Source: Helicobacter magdeburgensis
Lineage (GTDB): Bacteria > Campylobacterota > Campylobacteria > Campylobacterales > Helicobacteraceae
Assembly (NCBI RefSeq): GCF_000765825.2
Contig: NZ_JRPE02000001.1
Span: forward strand, 152,091 to 216,090
Direction: 5' to 3'
DNA: 64,000 nt
This document shows, piece by piece, positions 19,516 to 28,698 of this stretch. Each line of letters begins with the position of its first letter. Position 1 is the stretch's first letter. Under the pieces are notes generated by a model. The model did not search any database. It saw nothing but the letters and a program-made list of their open reading frames with translations, and was not told where the DNA came from. The translations under genes were made by a program, and so were the position numbers.

Positions 19516-20264
19516 TGGATTTTTCTCATCTTTTTCATCAAGCGTTTTTTTGGATTGATGATTTTAATGCGTGGGTAGCCCTAGCTACGCTGATATTTTT
19601 AGAAATTGTGCTAGGCATTGATAATCTTATCTTCCTAGCTATTATCATCGCTCGTCTGCCTGAATCTAAGCGTGAAAAAGCTAGAATCTTTGGCTTAGCC
19701 CTTGCTATGCTTTCTCGCATTGCCCTGCTTGTCTCACTTTTTTGGGTAATGAAGCTTACAAGGCCCCTTTTCACACTATGGGATTTTGCAGTCAGTGGGC
19801 GGGATATTGTGCTATTTGTAGGGGGATTATTCCTTATCTACAAAGCCACGACAGAAATCCACGCTATGACACAGCCCCAAGATTCAAAGCCCCACGCCAA
19901 GCAATACGCCGCCTTTGGCATAGTGATTATGCAAATTATGGTGCTAGATATTGTCTTTTCACTAGATTCAGTGATTACCGCGGTGGGTATGGTGGATATT
20001 CTCCCGGTGATGATTATTGCCATTATTGTAAGTGTGTGTGTTATGCTCTTTGTCTCGCAAGGCATTTCACGCTTTATAGAATCTAATCCTAGCATTAAGA
20101 TTCTAGCCCTTGCGTTTTTAATCCTTGTTGGCGTTACGCTTGTGGCAGATAGTATGCACTTCCATATACCAAAGGGCTATATTTATTTTGCTATTGCCTT
20201 TTCTTTGGGTGTTGAGATGATTAATATTTATCTTGCTAAAACTCGCACAAAAGATTCTCATTAA
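19515..20264 (+). CDS. TerC-family membrane protein
   Basis: Integral membrane protein of the TerC/YjbE family (249 residues, about seven hydrophobic segments). Conserved acidic motifs lie in helices (EIVLGIDNLIF, VLDIVFSLDSVITAVGM) and are thought to bind Mn2+ or other divalent metal; relatives export manganese or support metal homeostasis. I chose the ATG at 19515 over the in-frame TTG at 19506 because it overlaps the corA stop (TAATG). Pairing with corA suggests a shared metal theme. Confidence 0.88.
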   Translation: MDFSHLFHQAFFWIDDFNAWVALATLIFLEIVLGIDNLIFLAIIIARLPESKREKARIFGLALAMLSRIALLVSLFWVMKLTRPLFTLWDFAVSGRDIVLFVGGLFLIYKATTEIHAMTQPQDSKPHAKQYAAFGIVIMQIMVLDIVFSLDSVITAVGMVDILPVMIIAIIVSVCVMLFVSQGISRFIESNPSIKILALAFLILVGVTLVADSMHFHIPKGYIYFAIAFSLGVEMINIYLAKTRTKDSH

Positions 20265-20295
20265 CTCTTTTATGTTTTAATTCCGCTTTTCAAAT

Positions 20296-20313
20296 TAGTT
20301 GCATACGCAACTA
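20296..20313. terminator. 18-base inverted repeat after terC
   Basis: Perfect arms TAGTTGC / GCAACTA around ATAC, followed on the plus strand by TTATTTT. It could end corA-terC transcription or be an operator for the porin gene that starts about 60 bases on. The stem is short (7 bp). Confidence 0.4.
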
Positions 20314-20366
20314 TTATTTTAAATCATTTAAATCAAATGTAAGGATATTTGATGACAAAGCTACTA

Positions 20367-20378
20367 AGAGAGAGAGAG
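20367..20378 (+). repeat. (AG)6 dinucleotide repeat at the 5' end of the FadL-type gene
   Basis: Six AG units lie between an upstream ATG (20352, with AAGGA six bases before it) and the FadL frame. The upstream ATG is out of frame with the porin; one more AG unit would fuse them in frame. This resembles the CT-repeat switches in H. pylori outer-membrane genes. Confidence 0.6.
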
Positions 20379-20379
20379 A

Positions 20380-21888
20380 ATGCAGTTTGGGGGCGATATG
20401 CGATTGATGAGAATCTTTTATCTTATATATCTATGTCTTTTTGGCTCAAATCTTTTAGCTTCAGGTTTCCGCTTAACGGAGCAAAGTTTGAATGGCACAG
20501 CGTTAAACTCCGCTTATATCGCTGGGGCGTATGGAGCAGATTCTACATATTATAATCCCGCAAATATGGGGCTAGGCGAATACGGCAATAGACACGAGCT
20601 AGAAATAGATGCAAGTATTATCTATATCCCTGCATTTGAGTTTGATGCGGTAAGTATGGATAAGGGTATGAATCTAAGCTGCGATAAAGCTTCTGGCATA
20701 AATATGTGTGGTGCTGCTAGAAACACTATAGGTGGCTGGGGACAATATGGTGGTAAAAATGGTGCTATCGTTGATGGCTATGCTAAAAAGACACTTCAGC
20801 CCGTCCCAAAGATTTTTTATAAAACCCGCACTTATGAGATTCTAGGCTTAAAAACAAACTTTGGATTAAATTTCACAACCCCTTCAGGCTTATCTATGGA
20901 CTGGGGCGGGGAAGCTGGAGCATTCCTAGATGATGTAATGATTATGATGATGGAGTTTAATCCCGTAGTAAGCTTTAAGCTTAGCGACCAAGTAGCTATC
21001 GGTGGGGGCTTTCGCTTTCTTTACTCGGCTGGGGAGTTTGGCAATACCCTTTTTGTGCCAATCTCACAAGATATGAAGCAAGATGCAGTGCTTGGCAACA
21101 TTCTTATCCACGCTGAAGGCACAACTAAAGTTACTCAAACTTCAAATGCCGCTGCCAATGGCTATGGATATAATCTCGCTCTTACAATCCGCCCTTTTAA
21201 AAGCAGTGATTTACTTGTAGCCGTTACCTACCGCTCAAACATCGCCCTAGAGATGAAAGGCTCTCTGTCTGCAACTTCTTATATAGATATGGGAGCTATG
21301 GCAAGTGGCACAATAGGAATGGACGCAGATTTAACCCTTGGAGCCGATTTACCCCCTATTGTCAATATCGCCATTGCTAAAAGATTTGGCAAAGTCCTAG
21401 CCGAATTTGTAATGGAGACAACTTACTATGGCAAAGCTAGAATCTTTGAATTTGCCTATGCTAATCAAAAATTTACACAAAATATCACAGGTGTTGATTT
21501 GCCACTTAATATGGGTAATACGGCTGATTATGTTAAACCCGATGAAATGCTAGGTGCAGCAGATTATTCCGCTGTGGCGTATGGTAATGGCTGGAAAGAC
21601 GCAACCGCCTATCGCCTAGGGCTTACCTATCAGCACTCCCCAAAACTCAAAATTATGGGGAGCTTTGCCTATGATAAGACTCCCGCTCCACAAGGGCAGT
21701 TTGGGATTCCAGATGCAAACGCCTATGCCTTTGGCTTAGGTGCGAGATATGAGCTATGGGACGGCAAAGCCGATGTAGGTGTCGCCTACTCTCTAGCTTT
21801 GAAAGATAATCGCAAAAGCTTTCTTAGAAGTAAAGACGGCTTAGGACAACTCCAACTCCTAACCTTCGGCGCAAAATACCGATTCTAA
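20380..21888 (+). CDS. FadL/OmpP1-type outer membrane transport protein
   Basis: 502-residue FadL-family barrel, a long-chain fatty acid or hydrophobic-compound channel. The hydrophobic signal peptide runs to LLASG; the mature protein opens with FRLTEQSLNGTALNSAYIAGA and NPANMG, the hallmark hatch region. Gly/aromatic-rich strands follow, and the C terminus LLTFGAKYRF ends in Phe, the barrel assembly signal. The start is uncertain: ATG 20380 and ATG 20398 are in frame, while the ATG with the best ribosome site (20352) is out of frame across an AG repeat. The porin may therefore be phase-variable and poorly translated as sequenced. Confidence 0.85.
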   Translation: MQFGGDMRLMRIFYLIYLCLFGSNLLASGFRLTEQSLNGTALNSAYIAGAYGADSTYYNPANMGLGEYGNRHELEIDASIIYIPAFEFDAVSMDKGMNLSCDKASGINMCGAARNTIGGWGQYGGKNGAIVDGYAKKTLQPVPKIFYKTRTYEILGLKTNFGLNFTTPSGLSMDWGGEAGAFLDDVMIMMMEFNPVVSFKLSDQVAIGGGFRFLYSAGEFGNTLFVPISQDMKQDAVLGNILIHAEGTTKVTQTSNAAANGYGYNLALTIRPFKSSDLLVAVTYRSNIALEMKGSLSATSYIDMGAMASGTIGMDADLTLGADLPPIVNIAIAKRFGKVLAEFVMETTYYGKARIFEFAYANQKFTQNITGVDLPLNMGNTADYVKPDEMLGAADYSAVAYGNGWKDATAYRLGLTYQHSPKLKIMGSFAYDKTPAPQGQFGIPDANAYAFGLGARYELWDGKADVGVAYSLALKDNRKSFLRSKDGLGQLQLLTFGAKYRF

Positions 21889-21945
21889 CCCCCCGCAGAA
21901 TCTCAAGCAGATTCTACAATAGTAAAATGCTGATGAGCTAGTCCT

Positions 21946-22084
21946 ACGCTTAAGCCACGACCTTAAGCGTGCTAAAATCAATGGTGGCAATTCACAAAGT
22001 GAATCGCCTACTTTGAAAGCGTCATTGGGTGGGGGATTTTAAGGGGGAGGGGTGATTTCGCAATTCAAGCCCCTCCCCTTTAAA
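21946..22084. other. 393-base intergenic region with three stem-loops
   Basis: The gap between the porin and fumB (21889-22281) holds no convincing gene. It has three inverted repeats in a row: a perfect 9-bp stem ACGCTTAAG/CTTAAGCGT with a 7-base loop (21946-21970); a stem near 21986-22008 (GGC-A-ATTCAC / GTGAAT-C-GCC, one internal mismatch, AAA loop); and a 14-bp G/C-rich stem TTAAGGGGGAGGGG (22039-22052) against 22070-22083 with one mismatch. None is followed by a clear U run. It could be a structured small RNA or a bidirectional end region between convergent genes. The remaining 200 bases to fumB show nothing distinctive. Confidence 0.4.
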
Positions 22085-22281
22085 GAAAAAATCCACAAAA
22101 TTCAAAACAAAAATCTAGTATTCCATTCCACTTGATTTATAGAAAACTAAAATAGAATCCAAGACTTAAAAGCTCTCATTAAAACAAAACAAACTAAAGA
22201 TTTAACACAACAGCAGAGATTTATAAGATTTTTTACACTTGAGATTCTCCCCAAATATAAGAGAGAATCTCAAAAAAGAAG

Positions 22282-22839
22282 TTAGATGAGTTTGTAAGGG
22301 GCTTGTCCCACTTCATAGTAGTTATTCCCTTGTGAATCAATAGCCACAATCGCTGGGAAATTCTCAATCGTAAGCCTTGCTACCGCTTCAGGTCCAAGCT
22401 CTGGGTAAGCTAACACTTCATACTTTGTGATACATTTAGAGATAAGTGCCGCTGCACCACCCACAGCCACCATATACACAACGCCGTGCTTCACCATAGA
22501 ATCCACCACTTCTTGACTGCGATAGCCCTTGCCTATCATTCCGTGAATACCCTGCTCTATGATTGTAGGCGTGTATTTATCCATTCTCCCGCTTGTTGTG
22601 GGACCTGCTGAACCTATCGCATTGCCAGGCTTTGCAGGAGTAGGACCAAGATAGTAAATTGTTTCACCTGCCAAATCCACAGGGAGCTTTTCTCCCCTTG
22701 CCAATGCTTCGGTTAATGCCTTATGTGCAGCATCTCGTGCAGCTAGAATCGTTCCGCTTATAAGCACACTCTCCCCAGCTTTTAGGCTTTTTGCCACTTC
22801 TTTACTCAAAGGTGCTGTGATTTTCTTTGGCTCTGTCAT
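22282..22839 (-). CDS. class I fumarate hydratase, beta subunit
   Basis: 185 residues matching the C-terminal (beta) domain of iron-sulfur class I fumarases, which catalyse fumarate/malate interconversion in the TCA cycle. YYLGPTPAKPGNAIGSAGPTTSGRMD is the family signature, followed by GKGYRSQEVVDSM and the mobile swivel region. It lies 18 bases after the alpha subunit and forms a two-gene operon with it. A tartrate dehydratase is the alternative in this family. Confidence 0.9.
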   Translation of the reverse strand: MTEPKKITAPLSKEVAKSLKAGESVLISGTILAARDAAHKALTEALARGEKLPVDLAGETIYYLGPTPAKPGNAIGSAGPTTSGRMDKYTPTIIEQGIHGMIGKGYRSQEVVDSMVKHGVVYMVAVGGAAALISKCITKYEVLAYPELGPEAVARLTIENFPAIVAIDSQGNNYYEVGQAPYKLI

Positions 22840-22857
22840 TTTCTCCTCCTTAAATGC

Positions 22858-23703
22858 TTATAGCTCAATATCAGCGTGTCGTGCAGCGTGGCAGTTAATA
22901 TTCACCGCAACAGGAAGCCCGGCAATATGTGTGGGATACCACTCTACATTGACCTTAAATGCCGTTGTCGTGCCACCTAGCCCTTGTGGTCCAACACCTG
23001 TTTTATTCGCAATCTCAAGGAGTTCTTCCTCAAGCTTAGCATATCGCTCATCGGCGTTTTTAGAATCTATCTCACGCACTGCGGCTTGTTTGGCTAAAAG
23101 AGCAGCCTTTTCCATTGTCCCGCCGATACCTACACCAATCACCATAGGCGGACACGCATTTGGTCCAGCAAGTTTAACCGCTTCTGTGAAAACCTTTTTC
23201 ACTCCCTCAATACCATCAGCAGGAACAAGCATTTTTAAAATACTCTTATTCTCACTTCCAAAGCCTTTAGGGCAGACTTTTAAATGCAATTTATCGCCCT
23301 TTACAATGCGTGTATGTATCACAGCAGGAGCGTTATTTGTGGTATTTTTACGCTCATAGAGTGGCTCGGCTACAACTGACTTTCGCAAATAGCCATTTGT
23401 ATAGCCCTCTTTAATCCCTTCATTAATCGCATCTTCAAGGTAACCCCCAACGATATGCACATCTTGCCCAATCTCCACAAATACCACGGTCATTCCCGTA
23501 TCTTGACAGATAGCCATCATATTTGTTTCGGCAATTTTTCCATTTTCCATTAGTGTGTTAAGGATATTTTTCCCAAGCTCGGATTTCTCACTCTCTTTTG
23601 CAGCTACAAAGGCACGCTTAATATCCGGCGTTTGGATACAACACGCGTCAATGGCAAGTTTGGCAACAGCAGATTTAATATCTTCAAATCGCACTTCTCT
23701 CAT
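22858..23703 (-). CDS. class I fumarate hydratase, alpha subunit
   Basis: 281 residues, the N-terminal (alpha) domain of class I fumarase/tartrate dehydratase, carrying the cysteines for an oxygen-sensitive 4Fe-4S cluster (for example MMAICQDTG, HLKVCPKGFGSENKS, ANACPPMVIGVGIGG-type regions). I chose the ATG at 23703 (MREVRFEDIK) instead of an upstream in-frame ATG because AGGAGG lies a few bases before it. It forms an operon with the beta subunit. Confidence 0.9.
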   Translation of the reverse strand: MREVRFEDIKSAVAKLAIDACCIQTPDIKRAFVAAKESEKSELGKNILNTLMENGKIAETNMMAICQDTGMTVVFVEIGQDVHIVGGYLEDAINEGIKEGYTNGYLRKSVVAEPLYERKNTTNNAPAVIHTRIVKGDKLHLKVCPKGFGSENKSILKMLVPADGIEGVKKVFTEAVKLAGPNACPPMVIGVGIGGTMEKAALLAKQAAVREIDSKNADERYAKLEEELLEIANKTGVGPQGLGGTTTAFKVNVEWYPTHIAGLPVAVNINCHAARHADIEL

Positions 23704-23828
23704 TACTTCCTCCTTAAATGTATTTGAAAACAGCAGAATTCTACTACCCAAAATGTAAAAAACGCTTTAAATAAGCTTTTTTTCTTATATGAGATTCAAA
23801 TACTCAAACCAAAGGTGGCAAAAGCCTT

Positions 23829-23852
23829 CTTTGTGTTTTTAAAAACACAAAG
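23829..23852. terminator. perfect 24-base palindrome after magIII
   Basis: CTTTGTGTTTTT and its exact reverse complement are fused without a loop. It lies between the end of magIII (23885) and the fumA start and is AT-rich with built-in T runs on both strands, so it may act as a factor-independent terminator for the yejBEF-magIII transcript. Confidence 0.5.
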
Positions 23853-23884
23853 TCAAATACTTACTTACTTAAAATATTCTTAGC

Positions 23885-24577
23885 TTAGTTTAAACCCATT
23901 GCTTCCTTTAAACTCGCAATATCGCCCTTTCTTTTCCCAAACTCCACAATCTTGCCGTGGAATCTCGCAAAAATCTGCCCCAAACTTATATCATTTATCT
24001 CGCCCTTATACAGCTCAAGCACAGAATCTAGATTCTCCCTTATCCCACACTCACAAAACTCCCTTAGCTCCTCATAGTCATCTATCTGCCGCCCCAACGC
24101 ACATAAAAGCTTGTAAGTATATTTATCTACCACCATATATTCCCGCAAACACGCATAATTCAAAATGCTATATGCACTTTCACACCCTATGCCCTTTTGC
24201 TCTAATAACCACTCTAAACTTACAGATTCTACAAACGCCTTAAAACTCCCAAAATCGCGGATAATCGCCCTAGCAAGATTCACAATCCGCACAGACTTTT
24301 GCTTTTGGAATCCATTGATATGACTTTCAAGCACATAAGAATCTAGCCCAACCACTCGCATAAGATTAGATTCACTTTTGCTAGGCTCTTCTAAGATTCC
24401 AGCCTTTCGCATAGAATCTAGGCTTTTTTCCACCCTACTCCACTGCGTATTTTGCGTTAAAATACTGCCCAACACCACATCAAAAGTGCCATAGCCCTCC
24501 CACCACCAGCTAGGCAGTCCGCTTAATAGATTCTGCTTTTTTAACGCCATAAATAAATCAAAACTTGAATCTAGCAT
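23885..24577 (-). CDS. 3-methyladenine DNA glycosylase MagIII
   Basis: 230-residue helix-hairpin-helix base-excision glycosylase of the endonuclease III superfamily. WWWEGYGTFDVVLGSILTQN, the HhH segment LLEQKGIGCESA, the VVDKYTY region with the active-site Asp, and the ending IFARFHGKIVEFGK closely resemble H. pylori MagIII, which removes 3-methyladenine. The four C-terminal cysteines that bind Fe-S in true Nth are absent, supporting MagIII. It follows yejF by about 20 bases and is probably co-transcribed. Confidence 0.9.
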   Translation of the reverse strand: MLDSSFDLFMALKKQNLLSGLPSWWWEGYGTFDVVLGSILTQNTQWSRVEKSLDSMRKAGILEEPSKSESNLMRVVGLDSYVLESHINGFQKQKSVRIVNLARAIIRDFGSFKAFVESVSLEWLLEQKGIGCESAYSILNYACLREYMVVDKYTYKLLCALGRQIDDYEELREFCECGIRENLDSVLELYKGEINDISLGQIFARFHGKIVEFGKRKGDIASLKEAMGLN

Positions 24578-24599
24578 TATTTTTCACTCCCTTTTTCTT

Positions 24600-26207
24600 T
24601 TATTTACCAAAAAACGCTTCTATCAAAGCCCTTGCTTCCACACTCTGCGGAGTTTCAAACACATTCTCACTTGTGCCATACTCCACCGCCACACCCTTGT
24701 GTAAAATCAACACTTCATCACTCAACTCTCGCAAAATCTCTAAATCGTGCGTGATAAAAATATAGCTCATCTGCATTTTCTCTTGTAGTTCTAATAAAAG
24801 CGTGAGTATGAGCTTTTGAGAGCTTTTATCAAGGGCGGTTGTAGGCTCATCAAGCAATAAAATCTTAGGCTCTCTTACAATCGCCCTAGCAATGGCTACG
24901 CGTTGCTTCTGCCCCCCGCTTAGTTCAAAGGGATAGGCGTGAGCCAAGCTAGAATCTAGCCCTGTCATTTCCAAAGCCCACGCGATTTTTTCCCTATATG
25001 CTTCATTTTTTGCCTTATTTTCTATCTCTTGAGGGAGCTTTCCCAACGCTTCTTTGATAATATCGCCAACACGAAACCGCGGGCAGAGTGAAGAAAAAGG
25101 GTCTTGAAACACCATACTGATTTGCCTTCGCAAAAGCTTCACATCTGCCTTTGTGCGTTTAATCTGCCTTTCATTAAGATATAACTCCCCCTTTGTCTCA
25201 AGCAAATGCAAAAGCCCTAGGGCAAGGCTAGACTTCCCACCGCCAGATTCCCCAGCGATTCCTAGAATCTGCCCTTTTTTCAGGCAAAAACTTAATGGGG
25301 ATAGAATCTGCTTATAAGTGCTTGTGAAAAATCCTTGCTTTTTTACCCCCACACTTAAATCCCTAGCCCTTAGCACAATGTCTTGTTGCATAAAATCGTG
25401 GCCTGCTTGCTCTAAAGCCTTGCGTTTAGGGAGCTTTAAAGATTCAATTAAAAATCGCGTATAGGAATGCTGCGGGGCGTTAAAAAGCTTCTCACTCAAA
25501 GCAGATTCTACAATCTTGCCATCTTTTAGCACCACCACCCTATCGGCAAACTCCCGCACAACGCCCAAATCGTGGCTAATAAACAAAATCGCACTCTGCT
25601 TTGCTAGGCTTGAAAGCAGCTCCATAATTTGCCGCTGCACCAGCACATCTAGAGCAGTCGTAGGCTCATCGCAAATAAGCAATTTTGGATTATTCACAAT
25701 ACTCATCGCAATAGCTACGCGTTGCTTCTGCCCCCCGCTTAGTTCAAAGGGATAAGCGTGAGCCAAGCTAGAATCTAGCCCAATTAATGCTAAAAGCTCT
25801 GCTAATCGCTCTTTTGCCTTATTTGCTAAAGCCCTGCCTTTAAGATGGGGGTAAAGCTCATTAGCGTGGAGATAAAAGCTCTCCATTATTTGTTTGCCGA
25901 CTTTATGAAGGGGATTAAGGCTTGAAAGCGGCTCTTGTGGGATATAGGCAATGTCCCTGCCACGCAGAGATTCTAGCTCTTTTTGCGTGAGTGTTGCTAG
26001 ATTTTTATTCTCAAACTCCACACTACCACTTTGCAAAGCAATATGCGGATTGAGCTTCAAAATAAGTTGAGCCAACATACTCTTGCCCGAGCCAGATTCA
26101 CCAACTAATGCAACTTTCTCGCCGGGCTTAATGTGTAAGCAAATATCTTGCAAACCAAAACGAGCAGAATGCAGAAAATGAGCATTAAGATGAGAGATGT
26201 TTAGCAT
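24600..26207 (-). CDS. yejF: peptide ABC transporter ATP-binding protein, double-domain (YejF-like)
   Basis: 535 residues with two ABC domains in one chain. Walker A motifs GESGSGKS (about residue 36) and GESGGGKS (about 318), two LSGGQKQR signatures, and Walker B motifs LLICDEP and ILLLDEP. It energises oligopeptide uptake of the Yej/Dpp/Opp type; Yej imports peptides such as microcin C in E. coli. The two halves share a 68-base near-identical segment (24895-24962 and 25714-25781). Its start abuts the yejE stop. No substrate-binding gene (yejA) is adjacent. Confidence 0.92.
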   Translation of the reverse strand: MLNISHLNAHFLHSARFGLQDICLHIKPGEKVALVGESGSGKSMLAQLILKLNPHIALQSGSVEFENKNLATLTQKELESLRGRDIAYIPQEPLSSLNPLHKVGKQIMESFYLHANELYPHLKGRALANKAKERLAELLALIGLDSSLAHAYPFELSGGQKQRVAIAMSIVNNPKLLICDEPTTALDVLVQRQIMELLSSLAKQSAILFISHDLGVVREFADRVVVLKDGKIVESALSEKLFNAPQHSYTRFLIESLKLPKRKALEQAGHDFMQQDIVLRARDLSVGVKKQGFFTSTYKQILSPLSFCLKKGQILGIAGESGGGKSSLALGLLHLLETKGELYLNERQIKRTKADVKLLRRQISMVFQDPFSSLCPRFRVGDIIKEALGKLPQEIENKAKNEAYREKIAWALEMTGLDSSLAHAYPFELSGGQKQRVAIARAIVREPKILLLDEPTTALDKSSQKLILTLLLELQEKMQMSYIFITHDLEILRELSDEVLILHKGVAVEYGTSENVFETPQSVEARALIEAFFGK

Positions 26208-27343
26208 TACACGCCCTGCTTTGAATCTTTTGGATCTAGGCTAGATTCTCGCCCAGTTTCTTTAATGTGAGCTTTAAGATGTGCTTTAATATGCGGATCA
26301 AGTGCATCACGCAACCCCTCGCCGATAAATACAAGGATTGAAAGCAGCACACACAAAGCCAAAAACGCACTAATGCCTAAATGTGGTGAGATGAGATTAT
26401 TTTTACCTTGGGAAAGTAACTCACCTAAACTCGCACTTCCAACGGGCATACCAAAGCCCAAAAAATCAAGGCTACTTAGCGTTACAATGCTTCCTGCCAT
26501 AATAAAAGGCGTGAAAGTCAAAGTCGCACTCATCGCATTAGGCAGGATATATGAAAAAATGATTTTTATATCACTTACTCCCATTGCTTGAGCGGCTTTA
26601 ACATACTCTAAATTCCTAGCCTTTAAAAATTCAGCCCGGACAAGATTCACAAGCAAAATCCACGAAAATGCCCCCACCACACACAGAATCCACCAAAAGC
26701 TAGGCTCAAACACACTTGAGATGATAATAATCACAAATAAAATAGGCACAGCATTAAAAATCTCTATCATTCTTTGTCCCATTAAGTCCAACACCCCACC
26801 ATAATACCCCTGCAATGCTCCCACCACAACGCCTATCACTACACTACACACACTTAAAATAAGAGCAAAAATAATGGAGATTCTATATCCATAAAGTAGC
26901 CGACTTGCTACATCTCTTGCCTTATCATCTGTGCCAAGCCAATGCTTAGAATCCGGAGGCGTGGGGGCTTGAGCGTTTAAATCCATAATAATGCTATCAT
27001 AGCTATAAGGAATCATTGTCCTTAGCACAAAGGCGTCTTTTAATAGCTCATCTCTCACATAGCTATCAAGGTAATCACAAGGCGTTTGAAAATCCCCACC
27101 AAACGCACTCTCTGGGTAATCCACAAACACAGGAAAATACATCTTAGAATCTTTATAGATAAAAAGGGGCTTTTCATTAGCAATAAACTCCGCAAACACG
27201 CTACACACAAACAGCACAAGAAAGACAATCAAAGAGTAAAATGCGCGTTTATTTTGCTTAAATACTGCCCAACGCAGTTGCAAATTGCTTTGTTTTATAG
27301 ATTCTCTATGCGTAGATTCTATGCGTTTTTGAATCTTAGACAT
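26207..27343 (-). CDS. yejE: peptide ABC transporter permease (YejE-like)
   Basis: 378 residues, about six membrane helices, with the permease coupling motif [21 protein letters not shown] and the large periplasmic loop after the first helix (about 55-135) typical of YejE. I chose the ATG at 27343 ([10 protein letters not shown]) over an earlier in-frame codon because GGAAG precedes it; it overlaps the yejB end by eight bases. It forms the heterodimeric channel with YejB. Confidence 0.92.
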   Translation of the reverse strand: MSKIQKRIESTHRESIKQSNLQLRWAVFKQNKRAFYSLIVFLVLFVCSVFAEFIANEKPLFIYKDSKMYFPVFVDYPESAFGGDFQTPCDYLDSYVRDELLKDAFVLRTMIPYSYDSIIMDLNAQAPTPPDSKHWLGTDDKARDVASRLLYGYRISIIFALILSVCSVVIGVVVGALQGYYGGVLDLMGQRMIEIFNAVPILFVIIIISSVFEPSFWWILCVVGAFSWILLVNLVRAEFLKARNLEYVKAAQAMGVSDIKIIFSYILPNAMSATLTFTPFIMAGSIVTLSSLDFLGFGMPVGSASLGELLSQGKNNLISPHLGISAFLALCVLLSILVFIGEGLRDALDPHIKAHLKAHIKETGRESSLDPKDSKQGV

Positions 27344-28388
27344 TTTTACTTCCAAAATGAATCCTAGGATCAATAAAGCAATACAAAATATCGCTAATAA
27401 TGCCTATCACAAGGGCGATAAAGGTAAAAATATATAATGTCCCAAACACCACAGGATAATCGCGATTAACCACACTCTCATAGCCTAAAAGCCCAAGCCC
27501 ATCAAGGCTAAAAATAATCTCTATGAGCAAACTCCCGCTTAAAAACGCTCCCACAAACACCGCAGGGAATCCACTCACAATCAAAAGCATCGCATTGCGA
27601 AAAATATGCTTATACAAGATATGTCTTTCACTCCCGCCCTTTGCCCTAGCACTCATCACATAGCTTTTATGAATCTCTTCTAAAAAGCAATTTTTACTGA
27701 GCATACTCAAAGTCGCAAGCCCACCGATAGAAATACACAGCACCGGCAAAAATAAATGCCACAAATAATCTACAATCTTCCCAACAACGCTTAAAGATTC
27801 AAAATTCTCACTCACTAGCCCACGCAAAGGGAATATATCAAAGTAGCTCCCCCCACAAAATAGCACCACAAGCACCACCGCAAACATAAACGCCGGAATC
27901 GCATTTAACACCACAATCACAACGCTACTTAGCACATCAAATTTTGAGCCATTCCGCACCGCCTTTGCAATACCCAATGGAATGCTGATAAGATAAATCA
28001 GCAGTGTGCTAAACACGCCTAGAGAGATAGACACAGGGAGTTTTTGAGCGATGATTGAAAGCACACTTGATTGTGCGTAAAAGCTCTCGCCAAAGTCAAA
28101 ACACACAAACCGCCATAGCATTTCAACATACCGCTCACTTAAAGATTTATCAAAACCATAGAGTTTTTTTATCTCTTCAATAAGTTCAGAATCTAGCCCC
28201 ACAGAGCCTTTGTAAAGCGTATTTGAGCCTGTTGGGGCTTCGGTAATTTGAGAGAGATTTTCCATTTTAGCGATACTTTGCTCCACCGGACCGCCCGGGG
28301 AGAGTTGCATAAGCAAGAAGTTAATAGTCATAACCCCCAAAAGCGTGGGGATAAGCAACAACAAACGCTTAAGAATATAGCCTAGCAC
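27336..28388 (-). CDS. yejB: peptide ABC transporter permease (YejB-like)
   Basis: 350 residues with N-terminal [19 protein letters not shown] and the binding-protein-dependent transport domain in the second half; coupling motif near [20 protein letters not shown]. About six membrane spans. It heads the yejB-yejE-yejF-magIII run, with a TGC-extended TACAAT box about 35 bases upstream. Confidence 0.92.
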   Translation of the reverse strand: MLGYILKRLLLLIPTLLGVMTINFLLMQLSPGGPVEQSIAKMENLSQITEAPTGSNTLYKGSVGLDSELIEEIKKLYGFDKSLSERYVEMLWRFVCFDFGESFYAQSSVLSIIAQKLPVSISLGVFSTLLIYLISIPLGIAKAVRNGSKFDVLSSVVIVVLNAIPAFMFAVVLVVLFCGGSYFDIFPLRGLVSENFESLSVVGKIVDYLWHLFLPVLCISIGGLATLSMLSKNCFLEEIHKSYVMSARAKGGSERHILYKHIFRNAMLLIVSGFPAVFVGAFLSGSLLIEIIFSLDGLGLLGYESVVNRDYPVVFGTLYIFTFIALVIGIISDILYCFIDPRIHFGSKNV

Positions 28389-28422
28389 CGCTTTCCTTTA
28401 GAATTTAAGAGTTTAAAACCAT

Positions 28423-28428
28423 ATTGTA
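28423..28428 (-). promoter_or_regulatory. -10 element (TACAAT) for the yej operon
   Basis: The minus strand reads TTTTGCTACAAT, the same extended -10 as upstream of corA, 35 bases before the yejB ATG. Confidence 0.45.
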
Positions 28429-28479
28429 GCAAAATGAAGATAAGTTTTTGTCATCGCAAACCTTGCGAGTTTATCCTTA

Positions 28480-28680
28480 TCAGCACTTTGTCCTACCCGC
28501 TCCGTATTTTGCCTCTAATGCCTCGGCAAAAAACTCTTTTTGCGTTTTTGGAATCTTATCGGGGTGGTGGATTCTCATATGTTCTACATATTTATCATAG
28601 CTTGGCATACCCACCAGCAAGTGAAAGAATCTATCACTTCGCCGATAGAGAGCTTTAAGCCTAGCAAATAGTTTTTTCAC
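28480..28680 (-). CDS. ybdD: YbdD/YjiX family small protein
   Basis: 66 residues of the YbdD/YjiX (DUF466) family: YDKYVEHMRIHHPDKIP is the core motif, with a basic N terminus. It usually sits directly after a carbon-starvation peptide/pyruvate transporter (cstA/btsT) and is thought to assist it. Here cstA is the fourth gene upstream on the same strand, with two outer-membrane genes in between. Start codon GTG at 28680 behind AAGGAGA. Confidence 0.85.
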   Translation of the reverse strand: MKKLFARLKALYRRSDRFFHLLVGMPSYDKYVEHMRIHHPDKIPKTQKEFFAEALEAKYGAGRTKC

Positions 28681-28698
28681 TTTTTTACACTCTCCTTT

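Noticed and set aside
22817..23359. Plus-strand ORF of 180 codons opposite fumA
   Set aside because: It is fully antisense to the conserved fumarase alpha gene and its product resembles no family.
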